A stretch of 64,000 nucleotides of DNA, taken from NCBI GenBank assembly GCA_037952775.1, contig JBANAY010000003.1, positions 7,564,001-7,628,000 on the forward strand, in the 5' to 3' direction. Positions within the stretch are counted from its first letter, which is position 1; each line of letters starts with the position of its first letter. Below the pieces are notes generated by a model. The model was given only the letters and a program-made list of their open reading frames with translations. It ran no database searches and had not been told where the DNA came from. Positions 55,507 through 64,000 of the stretch are shown piece after piece. The DNA is from Clonostachys chloroleuca (lineage: Eukaryota; Ascomycota; Sordariomycetes; Hypocreales; Bionectriaceae). Made by a program: the position numbers and the translations under genes.

Positions 55507-56758
55507 AACTGAAACTTGGCCTGATCTCGCTCTACGCTGTCTCAGAACCTGACGGTTTGAGATTCTTATGCTCTTATTTACGACTTTTGATTTTATTTTT
55601 GCATGCATTGCTTTTCACTTCCATATTTACCCGGCGCAAGCACGCTTTTAAAGAATCGGATGCTCTTTTGTGCTACAACAAGGATTGGGACTGGGACTGG
55701 GATTGGAATTGGGCATTCCAGGGATTTACACGTTGATTCTTCATCGCACATTGGGGACTAGGTTTGGGATTTTGGTCTATTTTCTTTAATTCTTTCGACC
55801 GTCATTCATCAGGAACGAATACCTCATTTTCTTTCATCGACAACTACTCGGGACACGGAGTGGTCTTGTGACGTCTCATTTTTTACGATCATCGTCTTCT
55901 TCAGTTGGTTCAGGCTCAGGGAAGCCCGGAAAGGATATTTGGATACATCATGACGGGGTGTTTGCGTACTACGGCATGGCTCAGATTTGTTTATACCAGG
56001 GGATTTGTTTATACAGGATAGGATGATGGCATTAGCGAGGACGGGGAACTGGCAGAGCCAGGCCCACGCGGATGGCATGCCAGACATGGCATAAATATCA
56101 ATTATACAGTGTCAATCAACGGCACACTGCACATTGCACACTACCTCACTTGACGATGGCAACATTTCCCCGGTGATTGGTCTAGCACAAGAACATGCTC
56201 AGCTTGTCGCCTTTTAGGTTCGATTAGATGGCCCCTTCGGCTCGGGTATGTACCAATCCAATATCGACACACGCGACGGCTTTCCCTGCCTTCAGTGCTC
56301 GGCCTGAATGACTCTTCGTTAGGCTGCTTCTCTTGCTGGGATGAGCGCGCACGCCCGACAGATTGCGCCTTGCTGTCTAGTCTAGCCATTGACTGGCCTC
56401 GGAGCCCTGTCGAGATGGATCAGTGGGCCACAAGGCGAGCGGTAGTTTACGCCAGTAGTAATTACCACCGCTGGTAATTTACCATATATTAATAACATGA
56501 CTTGAGCTACTGGCCTCGTCAAGGAAGGCTCCGGGTCGAAATGAGCACAAGGAGAAAACGAGGCAGAGTCTGTGGATTTGCGCTATACACGTACGGAGGA
56601 TTTTCATAAAATTTGCTGCTCCCCACCGCAAGACCCTGGCAAAGAAGGCTAACGAATGGCCCTGGCTAGCGGACTTTCATCATCGCATCATTCATTGTGC
56701 CCAGGAACATCTCCCAGTGTCGCATCCGACCAGCTACGTCTTGCGTGATCAGATCGCC
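55507..56758. other. Intergenic region
   Basis: 3' flank and promoter space between two co-oriented genes. A short degenerate repeat of tgggac/tgggat units lies at about 55684-55712. No gene is recognised. Confidence 0.4.
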
Positions 56759-57881
56759 ATGACAGCCTCAGCGAGCGCAGACGAGGCAAGCCATGGCCCT
56801 CAACACCATCCGTACTTCCCTCCAGCCGTCGTGATCCCTCATTACATCCCTAGCACGACGCCGCTGCTCGAGATCCTCGCTCCCTTTGCCGCCCTCGCAG
56901 CCCTCGCCATCATCCCAGCCGTAGTGTTTGCCAGGCGACACACGAGCCGCGCAATCGACCAGTTTGCGGCTGGTTGGTTCGCTCTCTGTAAGATCAGATC
57001 AGGCCTCCTTTCATCTTGTTCACACGCCCCCTCGTGGCCTAACTCCCTCCCCATACCCTCTAGCCGATCGGCTATCCTGGCCCACACATGCTTATTTTAA
57101 TTATAGGTGCATTTCTACACATCTGCTTCGAAGGTGAGCAACACGAGAAGGCTGAGAAGATTGTCATGCCCAAAGTTCCCGACCCGGCTCACTACGCGCC
57201 AGAGGGCTGACAAGTGAGAGATGAACAATAGGATACTACATCGTCAATAGGACCAACATCGCCGGCCTAAACACGCTGTTCGCCCAACTCTGGAAGGAGT
57301 ACACGCTCTCTGACTCGCGGTACCTCACCCTCGACGTCTTCACCGTCTGCGTCGAGACCATCACGGTTGTAAGTTACCCCCAGAAGCCATCCGCCCTCTC
57401 CAAAAGGTTCGCTTCCCATCATGTATCTGACTCTCGACAGCTCGTCTGGGGCCCTCTCTCCCTCCTGGCCGCGCTGGCCATCGTATCCCGCCGCCATGCG
57501 CTCCGCCACACCTGCCAGATCATCGTGTGCGTTGCGCACCTGTACGGCGTCGCGCTGTACTACCTGACCAACTGGGCCGAGGGCGTCTCCTACAGCCGGC
57601 CGGAGGTGCTATACTTTTGGGTCTACTATGTCGGATTCAACGCGCCCTGGGCCACCGTTCCGCTGTGTAAGTTTGGATCCCGACCCCCTTTTTTTCCTCT
57701 CTTATTTTGGTGCGACACAACAAAGCCCGCATGCATACAATGGATGGGTTCCTATTGTCGGCTCCCGTGATTACTGGAGGCTAATATGGGTCGTGCAGGG
57801 CTGCTATGGGATAGCTTCACGGAGATTAGCAGGGCGTTTGCTGTGCTGCATGAGGTTGGGGAGCGGGCAAAGAGGAGGTGA
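56759..57881 (+). CDS. EBP/EXPERA-domain membrane protein (233 aa, four introns)
   Basis: Exons 56759-56987, 57107-57133 (27 nt), 57232-57368, 57441-57666 and 57799-57881; every join keeps frame with GT...AG ends. Total 233 residues, matching emopamil-binding-protein family members. Motifs in order: CAFLHICFEGYYIVNR, LFAQLWKEYTLSDSRYL, VETITVLVWGPLSLL, and WVYYVGFNAPWATVP. These contain the His, Glu and Asp residues typical of the 3-beta-hydroxysteroid Delta8-Delta7 isomerase fold. Five or so membrane helices are visible; the C-terminus ends RAKRR, compatible with ER retention. Fungi generally use a different enzyme (Erg2) for the sterol isomerase step, so this protein may have another sterol or lipid role. 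Confidence 0.87.
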
Positions 57882-59530
57882 TGCGGATGCTGTGCGGTTG
57901 GGTTAACACCGGCCCGTCTGGCCGTCGCATTGTCTCTGTGCTGTGCTCGTCCGTGCTTTGTATTGTGGTTACGTTGTTGGTTCAGATGCCCAACATGACA
58001 ACGACTGAGCAGCTAGCTTTGTTGGTTCTTGGGAAAGATGCTTCAAAGGATGCATACCCCCTCCCTTAGGGGTGCTCGTTGTCTGATGCAGCTCGCTTCT
58101 TGATGCAAGTCACTACATCTCGCTTGAGGAGGAGGCAGTGGGAAAGAAAAGACCCTGCTCGCTGCCCGATCCCGTGTTGCTTCCAGTCGGCAGGCGAGTA
58201 GAGGGATGGTTGGATGGCGGCGTTTGTGTGTGTTTCGCACATACATGGAATTACTGTGTGCATCTACCGTTGTCCGCTGCTGTGATACCTATATCAATAC
58301 GCGCTAGCTGATAATATCAAGCCCTCTGCCCATCCGACCGAGAGTGTAATCTCCTTTCCTGCTGTACTACGGACGCCGTATCATCATCGTCTCACAAGTG
58401 AAAGCCGAGCCCACTACCAATTTCCGCCCGCCTGTTCCATCGTCGTAATGGGCCACAAGCGGCCTCCCGCCGTGCCTTCTTCCCATTGAGCACTTGCCAA
58501 GTAATGCTGTTGTGCTGCACATGCGTTGGTCATGCAGCTCAGACAGACATAATGGTCGGCCGGTTGGGCTTCATCCCGCCACCGATACGCTTCTGTCTCG
58601 TACATGAACGGCGGGATCAAGGATAGTTGGTGTGATGTGTCACCCTGCCAGCTTCCCCTCCCCTTTCCTCCAGCCTCACTTTTGGAGGATCTTCGCTTAA
58701 AGATAGACATCGATCATGCATACTCCAGGGACCAATGGGATATCCAACTCACGAGATATGGGTAAACTCAAGTCCCCGAGCCCGGCGATCTCATGCCAGC
58801 AAGCATGGCACACTCCCGCCCATGGAAAAGGGTTTACTGCAACGTTGAACAGGTGTCGAGAGGGTTTCCCATCCCGGTGTCCGTGAACGTGTGCCGCCAA
58901 GCCTGATTGCAACGGTCGTATTTGGATTTACATATCTGCAGACCAAGCCGGGCCTACCGCCCCTCTTACGGACAGCATGCACGTTTTGCGGCCAGTTCGA
59001 CGAATCAGATCTACTTTTAACCCAATGTTGACGTCAATTTATCATTCTTGATCTACATACCAAGGGCGTACACTAGAAAGAAAAAGATACCAGCTGCATG
59101 CTTCTCGTTAAACCATCCTGTGCAACTATCCAATGACAAATTCTGTACCAAGGAAAAAACCAAGAAAAAAAAGAAGTAGGGAACTTTGGAGAAGAAGGGG
59201 GAACAACAGGGCCCTACAGTGCCACCAGCTCCAGGCTGCAAGGTCGGAGTAGACCACGTTCGTCCCAGACAGCGTAGACAACGTACGGGTCTGTCGGGCG
59301 ACGTCTTCTACCCATTCGGATAGTGGAAGAAGAGGTGAGGAACAAGGTGAGGGGAAAATAGAACGTAAGACAGAGGGGGAAAAATAAGAGAAGAGAAGTA
59401 CCTAGAACCAGAAACACCTCTATCCCATCAGCATCCCGTGATGCCTTCCTAGACAAGACACACACACACACATGAAATATAGAGAAAAAATTAAGACAAG
59501 TCTCAGGAGGGCCATCCACAGTCTCTCCCA
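57882..59530. other. Intergenic region
   Basis: 1.65 kb between convergent genes; no supported coding sequence. A (CA)n microsatellite lies near 59458-59472 and purine-rich patches lie at 59150-59400. Confidence 0.35.
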
Positions 59531-60953
59531 TTAGTCCTCCCCATCCCCAGACTGCAGGACAATCTCCACATCGAAGCACGGGAAGCCGACCTGCGAGGGC
59601 GGGCCCATCCTCGCAAGCAGCGGTGAGAGATCGTCGACCCGACTCGTCACCTCGTACACGACGTCGCCCGCCCGCACCCGCTTGAGCAGCGCCATCATCC
59701 TGTGCTGGTCGGCCGCGGGCGCGACGCCGCCAAACTCGCCGCTCTTGAGGCGTGCGAGCTGCATCGCCCTCTCGAGGATCCGGCCGTGCAGGGGGCGCAG
59801 TTATCCGTCACCAGGAGGCTCCCGCGGCCGATCCAGTGGATGTTGATGGACACGGGCCTGGGCGCGGGGAGGGAGGGCAGGGCAGCGGGTGCTGCTGGTC
59901 TCCTGGGACAACCAGCGGCGGCGGCAGGGGGGTTGCTTGCCCTCAACTGCGGTGGGACTGCAGCAGGAGGTGGGGGCATGCTGCTACCCTTTGGCTGCTG
60001 GAAGACGTTGATAGGTTGGCCGCCAGACCTCTGGGTAGGGGAAGAGTAGGTCCCTAGCATGCTTGGGGACAAGACTGCGGCCGGATGGTTGGGCACGGTG
60101 GCAGGCTTGTGTCCCTGTGGAGGGAAAGGAGGATGGGGAGGGAGATGGGGATGGGGAAGGAGAACGTGTTGATGAGGGAATGGATGATGGGGCCCAAGGA
60201 TAGGGGGATGGGGAGAGTGGTAGGCGCCCGCGCCCGTCAAGGTTCCGGGCTGGCCGTAGTAGAAGTGAGGGTGGACGGCCACGGGGATGGTTCCATCGCC
60301 AGCTGGTGCAGTCGCAGTTTGCTCACCAACTGCGGGTGGCGGCATGCGAGGAGACGTGGACTGACGGGAGGGGACTGTCCTCGGCTCAAACATGTTGTTC
60401 TTGGTCTCACGGCGTCGGCGGTGCGACGGCTTCTTGATATGCTCCAGGCCGTCTTCATCCTCGCTCTTGTCTGACAGGTCAAGGCCCAGCTCGACGTCGT
60501 CCTCGGACTCCGAGCTCGAGTCCGTGTAGTTCTCGTTGTCAAGGTCGTCGCCGCCTTTCACTTCTGAGGGTTGGCGAACACCATCATTGTCCAGGCCGCT
60601 GCCGTCACGCTTGGTCTTTCTCTTCTGTCCCGGCAGCGGTGGCATGATGGGGCTGTCGTAGGTCTTGCCCATGGCGACATAGAAGTGAGACACCTCGAGG
60701 GCCGACCGCCTGTGCACCGCAGTCAGTGCGGCGGCGAGGTCGAGGCTCTTCTCCGTCGTCACGACAGTGCGGACGGGCGAGCTGGCTGTAGAGGAGAGGA
60801 CGACGACGGTCCAGTAAGGGGTGTCGAGCTGCGTGAGCACTGTGACATCATGACCAAGGACGGCTTCGTAATTGCCTTTTGGCAGCCACAGCAACGGTCA
60901 GTTTGATACAAACTATAAGCACGAAGGCGGAGCGTGGAGGGGGAGGCTGTCAT
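59531..60953 (-). CDS. Unrecognised Pro/His-rich protein with acidic patch, one intron and an apparent frame break
   Basis: The proposed start ATG at 60953 (MTASPSTLRLR) is followed by an intron 60922-60876 (47 nt, GTGCTT...AAAAG) and joins RNYEAVLGHDVTVLTQLD. The N-part (about 100 residues) is compact, with TPYWTVVVLSS and SALEVSHFYVAMGKTY. After that come an acidic Ser/Asp run (about residues 120-150), basic RRRR, and a long Pro/His-rich low-complexity stretch. At the G5 run 59791-59795 the frame fails. With one more G it continues TDNCAPLHGRILERAMQLARLKSGEF to the stop at 59531. A 53-nt phase-0 intron is an alternative explanation. No known family recognised. The start is uncertain. Confidence 0.55.
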
Positions 60954-62609
60954 ACTCTTAATCAAAGGTTCGTGGACAATCGTAGAAAGGGGGGCAGATG
61001 CCGCCATATCGATCTTGTTTGCAGGAGTATCCTTAAGGGAGATGCCGTTCACGCGGGTCAAGGTCATGAGATCAAGAAAGGGGGTCTCCTCTCGGCTCTT
61101 CCGAATCTTGCAGAGAGTGACGATGTACAAGAATAGGCAATGGGGCTATGGTGACGATGGTTTGTCTGTGTATTTCAACGGGGTGGATGGCAAAAGGGGT
61201 ATGAAAGAACGTCTAGTGAGCTGCAAGAGAGCCATGTGCAAACAACGGGTGTCCAATCCCTCTTATAGAGGCAAACCCTCTCGAGTCTCGATGAGAGAAT
61301 CCCGACATTTTGCTTGTGTTCCATGCGCACTGTCGATCTCCCAAAAACGCCGCCAACTAAGACACTCAGAGGTCACAACATCCCCGAGTAAGGGGGGTGT
61401 ACTGGTGCCAAGTAAGCCGAAACACGGCCTGACGATGGAGTGACGGTCAATAGGGCGGCAAAGGCATGGCCGGCCATGGGATTGTGCATTGTCTGTCCAT
61501 CGTGACACCCAAAAGCGACTAGACGTTGCACCCGGCCCTGGAGCCGGTAATAGAGTAAGGATGCCATCTCCATAGTCCAACGATGGGCAAGTTCCAATGT
61601 TCATGAGGCAACATGCAGAGCTAGCCCGATGTCATGCGTACGTCTGTCAAGCATCCCGACGGGACAGCAAAGCACCATGCCCACCTCCAGGGTGCTCGGG
61701 TAGATTCTGATATGCGGCGTACAAGTGATCAATTGGATTAGAATCATTGGCCGGAAGGGGCCATGACCCTGCTCTCATCTGGGCCGGATCTCCAGCTGTC
61801 CGGCAGAAAGAGTAGGGCGAGAGAAGGCCAGCAGTTCCATGGCACGATTTGGCAGATCCTCCTAGGCCCACGGCCAGATCCATCGTGGACCCCTGATGGG
61901 TCGGCTGTCTCATGAGCCATTAGGTATGCAGCCTGTCCGACATCTTGTTCCCCTCCATTGTGTTACGAAGTAGCTTGCTTTGGTCCATTGAGGCCATCCA
62001 GACCGCCAGTATCCAGCCCCCCGAGGCTCGTATCAAGTCGCGAAAATATCGTCTTTGGCGATGTTCTGTGCTACATCAGCGCAACCAATGGATGGAGCGA
62101 ATCGGCTTTCTTGTTCAGCCTGCCAGTAAGGTGATCATCCGTCGTCCGCCTCACTTTGTCGATCGGCAAAAGCGCGCCAAAGAAGCGCCCGGATTTAGCC
62201 TTATAAGACCTCTAATATAGCCTTGTGGTGTGAGTAAGATGCGCCACATTCGCCACATCGTTGGCATGCAGAAAAAAAGAAAGGAAAAAGGATCGATGAG
62301 GTGTTCTCTGTGCGGCAAAGTAAGGTGAGATTTAACCGCGCAGCCGCCAAACGAGGCTTGTGATGATGGGCCGGATGTGCACAGTTGGAGTTTTGGAAGG
62401 GATTCCCTGGCTAAACGGCTATCCGCCTTATTTTAAATTGTCCATGATATATCAAACATACTGGCAGACCTCCTCGTGGTGTCCTGCCACCTTCCTGATC
62501 TCATATAAAATCCGCCATTACCTCGCATCGCCATCTCCACCAAGGCGATGATCTTTCTCCATAACCAGCTAACTCATATTACATTGGCGCCCCCCAATTA
62601 TATCCTCCT
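60954..62609. other. Intergenic region
   Basis: Promoter of the Pro/His-rich gene and 3' flank of the nucleoporin gene, about 1.65 kb. No convincing gene is seen. Confidence 0.35.
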
Positions 62610-64000
62610 TCAGAGCGTTTGTAGCCTCTCCAATCTCGCCCTGACAGCCTCGACGAGGGCTGTCTCTCTAGACAGGAGACCCTGAACTTGCTGGAGCTTG
62701 GATCGTCGTATGTCTTGCGGGATCCGGAGCTCTGTGGTGCCCAAGCTGCCCGAGCCCGTCACGCCTTCAGCCTTCTTGAGAGCCGCGACCTCGTCCAGCA
62801 GCTCATCCTGCAAGGTCTTGGCCTCTTCCAATCGCTTCCAGAGCGGCTTAGATGCGCCCGAGGCCCCGGCCTGGTTATTCCGATCACCGCCTTCGGAAGA
62901 GGTCCGTTCCGATAAGCTCTCCTCCATCGTTCTGACCTCGTTGAAGAACGCGCGCTCCTTGGCGCTAAGATCCCTCGTCGTCGCCTTGCCGATGATCTTG
63001 CGGAGCCCTTCGACACGCTTAGTGAGTCTGTCCTGTCGATCCTGCGCTTCGGCAATCCTTCGCTCATATGCTGCATTATCACCCTCGCCATCGTCGCGAT
63101 TAGCTCCACTAATAGTCTCAATCTTGCTCCGCACTTGGTTCGCCTTATTCACCTGTTGGCGGAGCTCGGCTTGGAGGACCTCACAGCGTCGGAACACCTC
63201 TGACGCGGCACTCCTAGCCGGTAGGTCTCATCGGCAAGGAGCTTATGTGCGTCTGTGAATATGCCAAGCGTCACGGGACTCAGCCTCACTTCTTGGTTGA
63301 CGAGCGTCTTGTGACGCGACGTGCGCAGGCGGTCGAGCATCGTCGGCAGGTGGGATGGCTGGTCAAAGGCATGAGACGGCTGGAAGACGGGGCGAGGCTC
63401 GTAGAAGTCCAACGGCGCGGGGACCGCCTCGAGCTCGCGTACGGGGCTGCTCTCCAGCTTGACGAGCACGAGATCGGTTTCGGGGGAGTCGAACGTCAAC
63501 GCAATTGGCTCATAGGGGGTGGCAGAGAGGAGAAAGTAGCCGACATCAGGATCCTGCAAAACCACGGCTGCCGCAAGAGGAACAACCGCGTCTGAAGTGG
63601 GCTGCGAAAACAATCGGTCTCGTGACGATTGTGAATTGACCACCAGGCCGATTCTGAAGTCTGTGCCCGCCTCTGAGTCTCCCGCGAGTTCCTTTTCGAG
63701 GCGGAATATCCAGGGTGCCAGGGAGAGGAAGACAATGCCAGCGTGATGTGTAACATACAGGTTGTACCGGGACATGACGTCTTGGCTGAAGACCGGCCAG
63801 CTTTCCTCGTTGACCTCGACCGGGCTCATGGTATCAATGGCCTGGAAAGCCAGGAGTTCTGATGATAGGCTTGAATCAGCCAGTAAGCGCCCCAGTCGCG
63901 ACTTGCTCTTGGGGGGAGCCATTGGGCTTGGACACCGTCCAGATCTAGGTACACTCGAACCTGGCCACTAGCAGACAAGAGGCTGACCACGGTAAGCGAG
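62610..64000 (-). CDS. nup82: NUP82-like nucleoporin, C-terminal part; 5' end outside window; two one-base frame breaks
   Basis: Reading leftward from the window edge: LTVVSLLSASGQVRVYLDLDGVQAQWLPP is open to the edge and looks like the last blade of a beta-propeller. A shift at the G6 run 63911-63916 then leads into KSKSRLGRLLADSSLSSELLAFQAIDTMSP and a beta-rich region (IVFLSLAPWIF, VGYFLLSATPYEPIALTF). After AHKLLADETYRLG a second one-base shift at 63213-63214 leads to SAASEVFRRCEVLQAELRQQVNKANQVRSKIE. A long coiled coil follows to the end (residues LERLQTL). Propeller plus C-terminal coiled coil is the Nup82/Nup88 layout of the cytoplasmic mRNA-export side of the pore. Such a gene is normally essential, so both breaks are probably consensus errors. 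A short unusual intron at the first break is possible. Confidence 0.7.

Noticed and set aside
1..64000. CRISPR arrays, bacterial operons or prophage
   Set aside because: Spliceosomal introns and exclusively fungal gene families exclude a prokaryotic origin; no spaced repeats were seen.

Overview
The window looks like chromosomal DNA of a filamentous ascomycete (Pezizomycotina, probably Sordariomycetes). Genes carry short spliceosomal introns (mostly 47-98 nt, GT...AG, CTRAY-like branch sites). Families are typical of that group: HET-domain proteins, 2EXR, Zn2Cys6 factors, DUF2235, GH28. There are also traces resembling repeat-induced point mutation. No gene name can be fixed from sequence alone except a NUP82-like nucleoporin. 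No tRNA, rRNA or CRISPR array was seen by eye.

Layout. 1-16 kb is accessory: a HET gene cut by the left edge and carrying a frame break, an F-box protein, a small single-pass membrane protein, a second HET gene, a broken secreted/Lys-rich repeat gene with a mutated tandem duplication, a 2EXR protein, and a seven-helix membrane protein. 17-39.6 kb is a dense run of catabolic genes: aldehyde dehydrogenase, ThDP enzyme, flavocytochrome b2-type 2-hydroxyacid dehydrogenase, exo-type GH28 pectinase, Zn2Cys6 factor, amino-acid/betaine-type permease, a cytochrome b5/b5-reductase fusion divergent from a Rieske oxygenase, a medium-chain dehydrogenase with an in-frame TGA, and a decayed enolase-superfamily gene. 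39.8-41.1 kb is a HET remnant. 42.7-44.9 kb is a DUF2235 hydrolase. 44.9-53.4 kb is gene-poor and holds a dead piggyBac-type transposase. 53.4-64 kb returns to housekeeping-like genes: an unrecognised 647-residue protein, an EBP/EXPERA membrane protein, an unrecognised Pro/His-rich protein, and a NUP82-like nucleoporin cut by the right edge.

How the genes may work together. Hydroxyacid dehydrogenase + ThDP decarboxylase-like enzyme + aldehyde dehydrogenase form a textbook order of reactions (2-hydroxy acid to 2-oxo acid to aldehyde to acid, as in mandelate degradation). The Rieske oxygenase and its divergent NADH/cytochrome b5 reductase look like a two-part oxygenase for a quaternary amine (choline-, carnitine- or proline-betaine-like). 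It lies between a proline-type permease gene and a remnant of the cis-3-hydroxyproline dehydratase type of enolase-superfamily enzyme. This 22 kb block is the best candidate for an undescribed system; its substrate is inference.

Quality caveat. At least seven reading frames break by one base, mostly in short homopolymers, including two breaks in the probably essential nucleoporin. Some apparent pseudogenes may therefore be consensus errors. The RIP-like repeat, the TGA in the dehydrogenase and the internal deletion in the enolase gene are not of that type.
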